Below, in pieces: positions 26,255-34,942 of a DNA stretch of 64,000 nucleotides (position 1 is the first letter of the stretch; each line of letters starts with the position of its first letter). A model generated the notes under the pieces. That model saw nothing but the letters and a program-made list of their open reading frames with translations. It had not been told where the DNA came from and ran no database searches. The DNA lies in assembly GCF_017995835.1 (NCBI RefSeq), contig NZ_JAGOID010000006.1, positions 1-64,000 on the forward strand. The letters are read 5' to 3'. Origin of the DNA: Amaricoccus sp. (GTDB taxonomy: Bacteria > Pseudomonadota > Alphaproteobacteria > Rhodobacterales > Rhodobacteraceae). The translations under genes and the position numbers were made by a program.

Positions 26255-26497
26255 TCAGTCCAGCCGCCGCGCCTCGTCGACGAGCAGCACCGGGATGCCG
26301 TCGTGAACGGGAAAGGCGAGCTTCGCGCGCTTCGAGATCAGCTCGCCCCGCTCGGCGTCGTAGACGAGCGGGCCGCGCGTCACCGGGCAGACCAGCAGCT
26401 CCAGCAGGCGGCGATCGACCTCCGCGCGCGCCGGCGCGGCGGACGCGTCGGCGTCCTCGCCCTGCCCTCCCGGCGCGACGTCCGCGTCCCGGGTCAT
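26255..26497 (-). CDS. Trm112-like (UPF0434/YcaR) small protein
   Basis: An 80-residue protein. After a 25-residue alanine-rich extension comes the family core: [43 protein letters not shown]. In Trm112-type proteins this small zinc-ribbon-like fold activates methyltransferases; bacterial YcaR homologues lack a proven role and, as here, retain only one Cys. Its ATG overlaps the Lon-N-domain gene's stop by 4 nt, so the two are co-translated. Confidence 0.85.
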   Translation of the reverse strand: MTRDADVAPGGQGEDADASAAPARAEVDRRLLELLVCPVTRGPLVYDAERGELISKRAKLAFPVHDGIPVLLVDEARRLD

Positions 26498-27150
26498 TGC
26501 AGCGTCCCCTCGCCGCCGCCGGAGCGCAGCGCGAACTCCATCAGCGTCACCAGGGTCTCGCGGCGCTCCTCGAGCGTCGGGGCCTCGAGCAGGGCCTGCT
26601 TTTCCTCCGGGTCGAACGGGCAGAGGATCGACAGCGAATTGACCAGCAGCTCCACGTCCGCCTCCTTCAGGCTTTCCCAGTCCGATGACAGCTGCGCCGC
26701 CTCGAAGAACCGCGCCAGCACTTCGAGGAACTCCGCCCGGTCGAAATCCTCGCAGGTCTCGCTGCGGCCGAGGTCGCGCGCGAAGCCCGTCCAGTCCATC
26801 TCGGCCCGGCGATAGGGCGCGAAGCCCTCCACCTCCCGGGCCATGCGGAACCGGCTCACGCCGGAAAGCGTGATCAGATAGCGCCCGTCCTCGGTCTCCT
26901 GGAACGCCGTCACCCGACCGGCGCAGCCGATCCGGTGCAGCCGCTCCGCCCCGTGGCCCTGCGGCGCGCCGACCGGCTGGACCATGCCGATCAGCCGGTG
27001 CGGCGTCTTCAGCGCGTCCTCGAGCATGGCGAGATAGCGCGGCTCGAAGATGTTGAGCGGCAGCCGGGCCCGCGGCAGCAGCAGCGCCCCCGGCAGGGGG
27101 AAGATCGGGATGCTGTCCGGTAGATCGGCGAGGCTGAACTTCCGGCCCAT
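26494..27150 (-). CDS. LON N-terminal (peptidase substrate-binding) domain protein
   Basis: A 218-residue stand-alone LonN/PUA-like domain: [30 protein letters not shown] at the N-terminus and [26 protein letters not shown] in the middle match the Lon substrate-recognition domain, without ATPase or protease parts. It may bind unfolded proteins or act with other factors; its function is not established. It lies between a CnoX-like thioredoxin and the Trm112-like gene on the same strand, suggesting one operon of protein-quality-control flavour. Confidence 0.87.
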   Translation of the reverse strand: MGRKFSLADLPDSIPIFPLPGALLLPRARLPLNIFEPRYLAMLEDALKTPHRLIGMVQPVGAPQGHGAERLHRIGCAGRVTAFQETEDGRYLITLSGVSRFRMAREVEGFAPYRRAEMDWTGFARDLGRSETCEDFDRAEFLEVLARFFEAAQLSSDWESLKEADVELLVNSLSILCPFDPEEKQALLEAPTLEERRETLVTLMEFALRSGGGEGTLQ

Positions 27151-27191
27151 GGCCCCCTCGGGCTAGTCTTGCTGCGTCAAGGCGCGTCGAC

Positions 27192-28094
27192 TCAGGCGAA
27201 GATCATCGAAGAGAGCCGCCGCCGCCCGCGCGCGGCCGCCTCGGACTTCGGCCCGAGGCTGTCGAATACCTTGAAAAGCTGCGCCTTCGCCGCGCCGTCG
27301 TTCCACTCCCGGTCGCGCCGGAAGAGCTCGAGCAGCCCCTCGATCGCCGCGTCCGCGTCGCCGCGGGCGAGCTCCGCCGCCGCGAGGTCGAACCGCGCCT
27401 GGTGATCGTCGGGATCCTTCGCGACCCTGGCCGCCAGCTCGCCCGCCGCGCCGATGTCGCCCGCCGCCTCGGCGAGCTCGATCTGCGCCCGGACGGCGGC
27501 GATCAGCGCGTCGCTCTCCTTGCCCTTCGGCGTCAGCTCCAGGACGCCCTTCGCCTTCTCGAAATCACCCATGGCGAGATGGCTGCGCGCCAGTCCCGCG
27601 ATCGCCCGGAGGCTGGCGTCGTCCTCGGCAAGGATCGCCGCATAGGTCTGCGCCGCGTCGGCGACCGCGCCTTCGGCCAGCATCTCGTCGGCGGCGTCGA
27701 GCGCCTCCTCGACGCCGGCGGCCGGCCCCGCCGCCGCGATCAGCCGGTCGACGAAGGCCTTGATCTGCGAGGCCGACTGCGCCCCCATGAAGGCGTCGAC
27801 CGGCTGCCCGCCGATGAAGGCGAAGACCGCCGGGATCGACTGCACCCTGAGCTGGCCCGCGATCGCCGGGTGCTTGTCGATGTTGACCTTGACGAGCCGC
27901 ACCTTGCCCCTGGCGTCGGTCACCGCCTTCTCCAGCGCCGGCCCGAGCTGCTTGCAGGGCCCGCACCACGGCGCCCAGAAATCGACGATGACCGGAACGT
28001 CCATCGAGGCCTGAACCACGTCCTCCATGAAGCTCTGGTCGGTGCCGTCCCTGATCAGCCCCTGATCCGTCGTCGCCGCCGCGTTCAGTTCCAT
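27192..28094 (-). CDS. Thioredoxin-fold co-chaperone, CnoX/YbbN-like
   Basis: A 300-residue protein: an N-terminal thioredoxin domain with an intact WCGPCK redox site (Cys44 and Cys47), then from about residue 130 helical TPR-like repeats ([21 protein letters not shown], and later [17 protein letters not shown]). This domain order is that of CnoX/YbbN, which protects proteins from chlorine stress and hands them to chaperonin. The retained CxxC suggests it is also redox-active, unlike E. coli CnoX. ATG 28094 (MELNAAATT) was chosen over an upstream extension. Confidence 0.88.
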   Translation of the reverse strand: MELNAAATTDQGLIRDGTDQSFMEDVVQASMDVPVIVDFWAPWCGPCKQLGPALEKAVTDARGKVRLVKVNIDKHPAIAGQLRVQSIPAVFAFIGGQPVDAFMGAQSASQIKAFVDRLIAAAGPAAGVEEALDAADEMLAEGAVADAAQTYAAILAEDDASLRAIAGLARSHLAMGDFEKAKGVLELTPKGKESDALIAAVRAQIELAEAAGDIGAAGELAARVAKDPDDHQARFDLAAAELARGDADAAIEGLLELFRRDREWNDGAAKAQLFKVFDSLGPKSEAAARGRRRLSSMIFA

Positions 28095-28209
28095 GGCGTG
28101 GCCGTCTCCGTCTTTCCTCGCGCAGGCCGGCCCCGCAGCCGGCATGCTTCCCGTTCGCGGCCTAGGTGGTGCAGCGTTCTCCCTCCGTCAAGCGCATTCC
28201 CGCGCGGCG

Positions 28210-28551
28210 CTACGCGCGCGCCAGCACGTAGATGCAGGCCCGCAGCGCGCCCTCCGCCGTCGCGACCACCGTCTCGACCCTCTCGTAGCCCACGCCCTCG
28301 AACGCATCGAGCCGCGGCCAGTGGCGCGGCAGCTCCGCCGACTCGAGCAGGTCGATGGCGACGGCCGGCCCCGACGGGTCGAGCACCAGGCCGGGGAAGC
28401 CCATCGACGCGCCCCAGCCTTCGGCGACCAGCCGCCCCTGCACCTCGCCCTTGAGCCAGCGCCCGCCGAGCGGCGCCAGGTGATGGTGGTTCGGCCGTCC
28501 CGGCCCGAGCGTCCCGTAGGTCGCGAGCCGCGTCCGCGCGTCGTCGTCCAC
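28210..28551 (-). CDS. AIG2/gamma-glutamylcyclotransferase-like protein
   Basis: A 113-residue small GGCT-fold protein: LATYGTLGPGRPNHHHLAPLGG, then WLKGEVQGRL, FPGLVLDPSG and LPRHWPRLDAFEGVGYER. The YGTL and the acidic residue in DAFEG are the family's active-site features. It may cyclise gamma-glutamyl amines, but this branch is poorly characterised. The start is GTG 28551 with GGGGAC upstream; the frame is open far beyond it only as an antisense artefact. Distinct from the ChaC gene at 22.1 kb. Confidence 0.78.
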   Translation of the reverse strand: MDDDARTRLATYGTLGPGRPNHHHLAPLGGRWLKGEVQGRLVAEGWGASMGFPGLVLDPSGPAVAIDLLESAELPRHWPRLDAFEGVGYERVETVVATAEGALRACIYVLARA

Positions 28552-28785
28552 TCGTCCGTCCCCTGCCTGTCCGCCGGTGCGGATCGTAGCAGCCGCCGCA
28601 CGTCCGCAACAGGCGTCATCGCGGGACGTGGCTGGCGGCATCACCAACCGCTTGGACCGCGTCCGGCGCTCCGATAGCTTCGGGGCGCCGGGCGTCACGG
28701 AACGCGGACGGGAGGCAGACACGTTCGCCGATCCCGCTCCGCGCCGCCCGCGCACCCGACCGCCCACGTTGAAAGGCCCGTTCCG

Positions 28786-29949
28786 ATGCCCGCGACGACG
28801 ACCGACCGGTTCCAGGACATCCGCGACGCGGTCCGCGCCCTCTGCGCCGGGTACCCGGCCGAGTACCACCGCAAGGTCGACGAGGCCCGCGCCTACCCCG
28901 ATGCGTTCGTCGACGCGCTGACCAGGGCGGGCTGGATGGCCGCGCTGATCCCGGAGGAGTACGGCGGCTCCGGTCTCGGGCTCACCGAGGCGAGCGTCAT
29001 CATGGAGGAGATCAACCGCGCGGGCGGCAATTCCGGCGCCTGCCACGGTCAGATGTACAACATGAACACGCTGGTCCGGCACGGCTCCGAGGCGCAGCGC
29101 CGGAAGTACCTGCCGAAGATCGCCGCCGGCGAACTGCGGCTTCAGTCGATGGGCGTCACCGAGCCGACGACCGGCGCCGACACCACGAAGATCAGGACGA
29201 CCGCCGTGAAGAAAGACGGCCGCTACGTCGTCAACGGCCAGAAGGTCTGGATCAGCCGTGTCCGGCACTCCGACCTGATGATCCTGCTCGCCCGCACCGC
29301 CCCGCTTGCCGAGGTGCGGAAGAAGTCCGAGGGCCTGTCGATCTTCATCGTCGACATTGCGCAGGCGATGCAGTCGGGCATGACCATCCGACCGATCCTC
29401 AACATGGTCAACCACGAGACCAGCGAGCTGTTCTTCGACAACCTCGAGATCCCGGAGGAGAACCTGATCGGCGAGGAAGGTGAGGGCTTCAGGTACATCC
29501 TGACCGGCCTCAACGCCGAGCGGACGCTGATCGCCGCGGAGTGCATCGGCGACGGTTACTGGTTCACCGACAAGGTCACGCACTACGCCAAGGAGCGCAC
29601 CGTCTTCGGCCGCCCGATCGGCCAGAACCAGGGCGTGCAGTTCCCGATCGCCGAGGCTTTCATCGACGTCGAGGCGGCGAACCTGATGCGCTTCGAGGCC
29701 TGCCGCCGCTACGACGCGGACGAGCCCTGCGGCGCCCAGGCCAACATGGCGAAGCACCTCGCCGCCAACGCCTCGTGGAAGGCGGCCAACGCCTGCCTCC
29801 AGTTCCACGGCGGCTTCGGCTTCGCCTGCGAGTACGACGTCGAGCGCAAGTTCCGCGAGACCCGGCTCTACCAGGTCGCGCCGATCTCGACGAACCTCAT
29901 CCTTTCCTTCGTCGCCGAGCATGTCCTCGGCCTGCCGCGGAGCTTCTGA
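28786..29949 (+). CDS. Acyl-CoA dehydrogenase with isovaleryl-CoA-dehydrogenase-like active-site placement
   Basis: A 387-residue flavoprotein with good family motifs (SMGVTEPTTGADTT, YVVNGQKVWISR, AKERTVFGRPIGQNQGVQFPIA, CLQFHGGFGFA). The usual catalytic Glu in xYEGT is replaced: the segment reads RLYQVAPIST (Gln363). A Glu instead occurs at 245 in GLNAERTLIAAE, the position used as base in isovaleryl- and long-chain-acyl-CoA dehydrogenases, suggesting a branched or bulky substrate. It is followed 3 nt later by a MaoC-like hydratase gene, so dehydrogenation then hydration is likely. GAAAGG precedes the ATG. Confidence 0.9.
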   Translation: MPATTTDRFQDIRDAVRALCAGYPAEYHRKVDEARAYPDAFVDALTRAGWMAALIPEEYGGSGLGLTEASVIMEEINRAGGNSGACHGQMYNMNTLVRHGSEAQRRKYLPKIAAGELRLQSMGVTEPTTGADTTKIRTTAVKKDGRYVVNGQKVWISRVRHSDLMILLARTAPLAEVRKKSEGLSIFIVDIAQAMQSGMTIRPILNMVNHETSELFFDNLEIPEENLIGEEGEGFRYILTGLNAERTLIAAECIGDGYWFTDKVTHYAKERTVFGRPIGQNQGVQFPIAEAFIDVEAANLMRFEACRRYDADEPCGAQANMAKHLAANASWKAANACLQFHGGFGFACEYDVERKFRETRLYQVAPISTNLILSFVAEHVLGLPRSF

Positions 29950-29952
29950 GCC

Positions 29953-30810
29953 ATGAGCGAGACCGCCACGATCGACGCCGAACGCCTGCGCGGCTGGATC
30001 GGCCGCGAGGAGGTCGCGACCGACGTGGTCAGCGCCGACCTGGTGGCGAAATTCAACGCCACCTTCGACGTCGACGCGCCTTTCCCGCAGACGGGCGAGA
30101 TCGCGCCGCGCTTCATCCACTTCTGCCTGACCCCGGCGATCCGGCCGATGCGCGCGCTCGGCCGCGACGGTCATCCCCTGAGGGGCGGCTTCATGCCCCC
30201 CGTGCCCCTGCCCCGGCGGATGCGCGCCGGCGGCTTCGTCGCCTTCCGCGACGATCTGCGCGTCGGCGACACGATCGAGCGCATCGCCCGGATCACCGAC
30301 GTCGCCGTCAAGCGGGGGCGCAGCGGCGCGCTCTGCTTCGTCACGATAGAGAACCGCATCGCCGTCGCCGGCCGGCCGGTCCTCACCGAGACCGAGGACA
30401 TCGTCTACCGCCCCGACGGCGGTCCCGCGGGCCCGGGCAAGACCCCGCCCGCCGCCGCGCCCGGCGCCTGGAGCCGGCCGCAACCGGTGTCGCCGACCCT
30501 GCTTTTCCGCTACTCGGCGATCACCTTCAACGGCCACCGCATCCACTACGACCGCCGCTATGCGCAGGAGGTCGAGGGCTATCCCGGCCTCGTCGTCCAC
30601 GGGCCGATCCAGACGACGCTGCTCTACCGCTACGCCCACGAGCTGCGTGGGGCGCCGCCGACCCGGTTCCGCTTCCGCGCCCTCTCGCCGCTCTTCGACG
30701 ACGACGCCATCGCGCTCCACGCCGAAGAAGCGGCGGGTGGCGGGCTCAAGGTCTGGACAGCGAAGGCGGGCGGGCCGGTCGCCACGCTCGGCGAAGCCGA
30801 GTGGGACTGA
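29953..30810 (+). CDS. FAS1-type dehydratase / mesaconyl-C4-CoA hydratase-like protein
   Basis: A 285-residue double-hotdog (MaoC-related) protein. The N-terminal half contains GEIAPRFIHFCLTPAIRPM and GGFMPPVPLPRRMRAGG, typical of HTD2/mesaconyl-C4-CoA and itaconyl-CoA hydratases. The C-terminal half has LLFRYSAITFNGHRIHYDRRYAQEVEGYPGLVVHGP, the hydratase catalytic Asp/His region (YD...HGP). Known relatives hydrate C5 dicarboxylyl-CoAs. Immediately downstream of an acyl-CoA dehydrogenase, it probably acts on that enzyme's enoyl-CoA product, perhaps a methylsuccinyl/mesaconyl-type compound. Confidence 0.82.
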   Translation: MSETATIDAERLRGWIGREEVATDVVSADLVAKFNATFDVDAPFPQTGEIAPRFIHFCLTPAIRPMRALGRDGHPLRGGFMPPVPLPRRMRAGGFVAFRDDLRVGDTIERIARITDVAVKRGRSGALCFVTIENRIAVAGRPVLTETEDIVYRPDGGPAGPGKTPPAAAPGAWSRPQPVSPTLLFRYSAITFNGHRIHYDRRYAQEVEGYPGLVVHGPIQTTLLYRYAHELRGAPPTRFRFRALSPLFDDDAIALHAEEAAGGGLKVWTAKAGGPVATLGEAEWD

Positions 30811-30951
30811 ACCGGGGCGCCGGGATGAAGGCCCCTCGCCGTGGTCAACGCGGTGCGCTTCGAGGAGTAGGAATGGACGCCGGGCCATGCGGTCGATAGC
30901 CTGCGCCAGAGCAGACCAGAACCGCCGAGACCGTCGGCTTCGGAGGTGCGG

Positions 30952-32574
30952 ATGACGCCACGGCTGACCTTTCACGGCGCCGCCCGGGCCGTCACCGGCT
31001 CGTGCTTCCGGCTGGAGGCCGGCGCGGGTCAGCTGCTGATCGACTGCGGCATGTTCCAGGGCTCGAAGACGGAGAAGGAGCTGAACTATCGCGCCTTCCC
31101 GTTCCGACCGGACGGGATCGCGGCGGCGATCCTGACCCATGCGCATATCGACCACAGCGGCCTGTTGCCGAAGCTGGTCAAGGACGGCTTCGCCGGCCCG
31201 ATCCATGCGACCGCCGCCACCGCCGATCTCGCCAGCGTCATGCTGCCCGACAGCGCCCATATCCAGGCGATCGAGGTCGAGCAGCTGAACCGGCGCAAGG
31301 CGCGCTGGAGCGCCGCGCCGGTCGAGCCGATCTACACCGGCGCCGACGCCGACGCCTGCCTCGGGCTCTTCCGCCGCGAATCCTACGGGAGCTGGTTCGA
31401 CGTCCTGCCCGGCGTCCGCGCCCGGTTCTGGAACGCCGGCCACCTGCTCGGCTCGGCCTCGGTCGAGATCGAGATCGCCGGGGCCGGCGCCGGCCCGGAG
31501 CGGCCGCTGCGGCTGCTGTTCTCCGGCGACATCGGCCCGGACTTCAAGCTGCTGCACCCCGATCCCGAGGCGCCGCGCGATCTCGACTACGTCGTCTGCG
31601 AGGCGACCTATGGCGACACCGACCGGCCCGAGGCGACCGACGCGAGCCGCCGCGCGCTGCTGGGCGAGGAGGTCCGCGCCGCGATCCATCCGAACGGCGC
31701 GCTCTTGATCCCGTCCTTCGCGGTGGAACGCGCGCAGGAGCTGATCGTCGATCTCACCCGGCTGATGGCCGAGGGCGAGTTGCCGCAGATCCCGATCCAC
31801 GTCGACTCGCCGCTCGCCAGCCGCGCCACGCGCATCTTCGCCCGCCACGCGCGCGAGCTCGAGGAGGGCGCGGGGCTGCTCGCCGGGCTGCGCTCGCGCC
31901 AGGTGCATTTCACCGAGACGGTGGAGCAGAGCAAGGCGCTCGACCGCCAGCAGGGCTTCCACATCGTCATCGCCGCCAGCGGCATGTGCGAGGCGGGCCG
32001 CATCCGCCACCGGCTGAAGAACTGGATCTGGCGCGACGAGGCAACCGTGCTCTTCGTCGGCTACCAGGCCGAGGGCACGCTCGGCCGCATCCTCCAGGAC
32101 GGCGCGAGCACCGTGCGCATCCAGGGCGAGGACTTCCCGGTGCGCGCCCGCATCCGCTCGATCGACCTCTATTCCGGCCATGCGGACGGGCCGGAGCTGG
32201 CCGAGTGGATCCGCGAACGGCTGCCGATCGCCCGCGAGGTGTTTCTCGTCCACGGCGAGCCGCCGGCGATGGACGGACTGGCCGCGCGGCTGGCCGGCGT
32301 CCTCGACCCGGACCGCGTGCTGACGCCCGTGCTCGACGAGGGCTTCGAGCTGGCGCCGGCGGGGGCGCGAAGCCTGCCCCCCGCCGGCGCCCCGCGCCTC
32401 CCCTCCGAACGGGTGGCGCGGCTCGACTGGCACAACGACGTCTCGCGGCTGATCCTCGACATCAACGATGCGCTGGCCGACGCCGCCGATGAACGCGCGC
32501 GCGACGTCCTGATCCGCCGGCTGCGCCGGGCGCTGGACGATGGCGGCGCGGAGCCGCGCAAGCGAGGCAGTTGA
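30952..32574 (+). CDS. MBL-fold RNA metallo-hydrolase (beta-CASP)
   Basis: A 540-residue protein of the CPSF73/Ysh1-like bacterial group. LTHAHIDHSG (His63, His65, Asp67, His68) is the zinc site, NAGHLLGSASVEIE carries a further His, and FSGDIG a bridging Asp. A beta-CASP insert follows, with PSFAVERAQEL, AASGMCEAGRIRHRL and VGYQAEGTLGR. The C-terminal VFLVHGEPPAMDGLA is the last metal motif. Such enzymes are RNA endo/exonucleases. ATG 30952 lies 5 nt after GGAGG; the GTG six bases earlier overlaps that site. A C-terminal helical tail (IRRLRRALDDGG) is extra. Confidence 0.9.
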   Translation: MTPRLTFHGAARAVTGSCFRLEAGAGQLLIDCGMFQGSKTEKELNYRAFPFRPDGIAAAILTHAHIDHSGLLPKLVKDGFAGPIHATAATADLASVMLPDSAHIQAIEVEQLNRRKARWSAAPVEPIYTGADADACLGLFRRESYGSWFDVLPGVRARFWNAGHLLGSASVEIEIAGAGAGPERPLRLLFSGDIGPDFKLLHPDPEAPRDLDYVVCEATYGDTDRPEATDASRRALLGEEVRAAIHPNGALLIPSFAVERAQELIVDLTRLMAEGELPQIPIHVDSPLASRATRIFARHARELEEGAGLLAGLRSRQVHFTETVEQSKALDRQQGFHIVIAASGMCEAGRIRHRLKNWIWRDEATVLFVGYQAEGTLGRILQDGASTVRIQGEDFPVRARIRSIDLYSGHADGPELAEWIRERLPIAREVFLVHGEPPAMDGLAARLAGVLDPDRVLTPVLDEGFELAPAGARSLPPAGAPRLPSERVARLDWHNDVSRLILDINDALADAADERARDVLIRRLRRALDDGGAEPRKRGS

Positions 32575-32618
32575 CCCCTGCCGGCGCGGGGACATACCCG
32601 CGGCCGCCGCACCGTCCT

Positions 32619-32656
32619 GCGGCCCCGGTCCACGTCACATGGTGAGCCGGGGCCGC
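32619..32656. terminator. Hairpin between convergent beta-CASP and RTX genes
   Basis: GCGGCCCCGG and CCGGGGCCGC are perfect 10-base arms separated by 18 nt, in the 89-bp gap between two convergent stop codons. No T-run follows on either strand. It could terminate both transcripts by a high-GC mechanism or simply protect 3' ends. Confidence 0.4.
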
Positions 32657-32663
32657 TCCGGAG

Positions 32664-34538
32664 TCACAGGACGAAGTCGGACGCCCGGTAGGCCGCGGCG
32701 AGGACGCCACCGTCCTCGATCAGGAGCTGGAACTCGAAGGCCGCGTCGCCGTCCGTGTTGCCCCGGACGAGCGTGTTCCCCCCGGACTCCACGACCGAGA
32801 GCCCGCCCGCGCCGGTCCGGCCGAAGGCGAAGGCCTGGTTGCCGGACCGGGTTGCGTCGGCGTCGATGCCGGCGAGGTCGATCAGATCGCCCGCCGCCGA
32901 ACCGGCGCCGTCGAAAGCGACGCCGCCATCCGCCGCGCGCAGAATGTCGCGCGCCGCGCCCGGGGAATGCGCGGCGGCGTCGAAGTCGAACACGTCCGGC
33001 CCGCGCCCGCCCATCAGCACGTCCGCGCCAACGCCGCCGACGAGGATGTCGCGCCCGTCGCCGCCGCGGAGAAAGTCCGCGCCTCCGTTGCCGACGAGGG
33101 TGTCCGCCCCCCCGAGCCCGACGAGGGTCTCGGCGAAGTCGCTGCCGGCGATACGGTTGGCGAGCGCGTTGCCCGTGCCGCCGGTGGCGAAGGAGCCCAC
33201 AAGCGTCAGGTTCTCGAAGTTGTCCCCGAGCGTGTGGACGACCGTCGAGATCACCGTGTCGGTTCCCTCGCCCGCGAACTCGAAGACGAAGTCCGAGAGG
33301 CTGTCGACGTGGTAGGTGTCGTTCCCGGCGTCACCGCCCATGATGTCGTCGCCGACGTTGCCCCAGATGACGTCGTTGCCGGCGCCGCCGCGGATGTCGT
33401 CGTTCCCCGGCCCGCCATAGATCGTGTCGTTGCCGCCGTTGCCGTCGATCGCGTCGTTCCCGGCGCCGCCCGACAGCACGTCGTCCCCGTCCCCGCCTTC
33501 GATCGCGTTGTCGGCGGCGTTGCCGAGGATGTCGTCGTCGCCCGACCCGCCGATCACCGCCTCGATCAGCGAGCGCGGGTCGTTCTGGTACTGGAGCGCA
33601 TTGTAGACGTTGCCGCGGGCGTAATGGCCGTCGCCGAGCGCCGCGAGCTGCACGTCCGCGAACTTCGACGAGCCGCCCGGGGTCAGGTCGATCCGGAGGT
33701 CGGAGGAATAGTTGGAGAGGTCATAGGTGTCGTAGCCCCCGCCGTCCCAGATGGTCATGAAGATCCGGTTCTGCAAAGGGTCGAGCGCCCGCGCGCCGTT
33801 GACGAAGGCGTCGCCCGTGGTCGGGCTCCATGAGTACACCGTCGCCCCGGCGTTGGTGGAGAAGTCCGCGCCGTATTGCTGCTGGAGCGCGCGGATGTCG
33901 CCCATCATGTAGGTCTGCGGCATTCCGCCGATCTCGTTGGAGTACTCGCCGATCTCGGCCCCGACATAGGAGCGGAACGACATGACCGTGTACTCGAGCG
34001 CGTCCCAGGCGGCCGAGACCGGCCCCCATTGCGAGGCGTCATGGGCGTATTTCAGCCCGAGGCCGTGCGCGGCCTGCTGGAGGATCGTCAGGTAGTCGGC
34101 CGTCCCGTGCACCGGCAGCCGCCCGGAGCCCCCGAAGAACACGTCGCCGCTGCGCACGTCGCCCTGCTGGGGCATGAAGGAATACGCCGTGCCGGGATCC
34201 TCGGAATTGGCGAAGCGCAGCACAGCCGCGCCGGTCCCGCCGCCCCGGTAGTCGAAGTTGGCGTTGGTGAACGCCTCGACCGAGAACACGCCGGCGTTGA
34301 CGTTGCTCGCGATCGGCCCGTTGGCGTCGAGCGCCCATTGCACGGCGAGGAGCTGGCCGGAGGAGATCTGCGTCACGCTGAGGATCGGCACGGGATAGAA
34401 CGCGCCGTAGTCGGAAGGGGAGTTCGGGTCGCTGTAGCTGAGATTGTTCGAGCCCCAGTTGAGGCCGATGAGTCCGTCCACACGGGCGTCGCCTACGCGG
34501 TCGACGACGTTGCCGACGGGCACGTTGATGCCGGTCAT
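32664..34538 (-). CDS. Serralysin-like (peptidase M10B) RTX protein with degenerate zinc site
   Basis: A 624-residue protein with the serralysin layout. A protease-like domain covers residues about 30-230, then comes the M10 C-terminal region (IWDGGGYDTYDLSNYSSDLRIDL, about 263-285), RTX nonapeptides (about 330-410 and 470-510), and a C-terminus ASDFVL suited to type I secretion. The metzincin motif HExxHxxGxxH is degraded to QQAAHGLGLKY at residues 154-164: two of three zinc His and the catalytic Glu are gone. The Met-turn TVMSF (Met186) survives. Probably a secreted, calcium-binding pseudoprotease. No transporter or inhibitor gene is adjacent. GAAGG precedes the ATG. Confidence 0.88.
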   Translation of the reverse strand: MTGINVPVGNVVDRVGDARVDGLIGLNWGSNNLSYSDPNSPSDYGAFYPVPILSVTQISSGQLLAVQWALDANGPIASNVNAGVFSVEAFTNANFDYRGGGTGAAVLRFANSEDPGTAYSFMPQQGDVRSGDVFFGGSGRLPVHGTADYLTILQQAAHGLGLKYAHDASQWGPVSAAWDALEYTVMSFRSYVGAEIGEYSNEIGGMPQTYMMGDIRALQQQYGADFSTNAGATVYSWSPTTGDAFVNGARALDPLQNRIFMTIWDGGGYDTYDLSNYSSDLRIDLTPGGSSKFADVQLAALGDGHYARGNVYNALQYQNDPRSLIEAVIGGSGDDDILGNAADNAIEGGDGDDVLSGGAGNDAIDGNGGNDTIYGGPGNDDIRGGAGNDVIWGNVGDDIMGGDAGNDTYHVDSLSDFVFEFAGEGTDTVISTVVHTLGDNFENLTLVGSFATGGTGNALANRIAGSDFAETLVGLGGADTLVGNGGADFLRGGDGRDILVGGVGADVLMGGRGPDVFDFDAAAHSPGAARDILRAADGGVAFDGAGSAAGDLIDLAGIDADATRSGNQAFAFGRTGAGGLSVVESGGNTLVRGNTDGDAAFEFQLLIEDGGVLAAAYRASDFVL

Positions 34539-34803
34539 GGTACTGCCTTCTCGATATGACGATGAGGGAGCCGCAGCCGGAATTGGGCGCGGCGGAACTG
34601 GAAAGGAGCGCCCCTGCCGAAATGTGGCGGGCGTCGGTCAGGCTCGCAGGTCTCGGTGGTCCTTCTTCGGTTCAGTCACCGCCGACAAACTGCCCCGTGG
34701 CGACCCCACGCGTCCAACGAGTTCTCGCAATCCGATTCATGACGAACCCTCATCGGTCGTCGTTCCGTGGCGCCGGCGACCCCCGTCGGCGCGGACCCGC
34801 GCC
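34539..34803. other. Intergenic leader region of the RTX gene
   Basis: With the adjoining repeat element this makes a 404-bp gene-free stretch between the serralysin-like and LysR genes. It should hold the promoter of the minus-strand RTX gene, whose ribosome-binding site (GAAGG) is visible next to 34538. I find no convincing ORF, operator palindrome, RNA gene or -35/-10 pair in the remainder. Confidence 0.5.
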
Positions 34804-34806
34804 TTA

Positions 34807-34942
34807 TACCGGCGGGCTCATGAAACGACTCGCGGGCGCTTTTTGGCCTTTAACGCTTTTATCGTTTGTACTCAGGCAGTTACCCTATCTATCACGCGTG
34901 TTAGCCCGTGCTGCGCCGGGCGGCCTGGTAGGCTCGCCGGTA
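34807..34942 (+). mobile_element. MITE-like element, copy A (136 bp)
   Basis: Terminal inverted repeats TACCGGCGGGC and GCTCGCCGGTA (10 of 11 bases complementary) are flanked by a 3-bp direct repeat TTA (34804-34806 and 34943-34945). The interior is AT-rich for this genome and has no ORF, so it would be non-autonomous. About 87% identical by hand alignment to the inverted copy at 42.7 kb. Duplications of the form TNA are produced by some IS5-family (IS1031-group) elements; assignment to that group is only a suggestion. The right flank's TTA is the LysR gene's stop codon on the minus strand. Confidence 0.7.

Noticed and set aside
28210..32595. A 1461-codon open frame on the minus strand across the acyl-CoA dehydrogenase, hydratase and beta-CASP genes
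   Set aside because: It is antisense to three genes with clear family motifs; in a genome this rich in GC, stop codons are rare in shadow frames. Only its last 113 codons (28210-28551) are a real gene.
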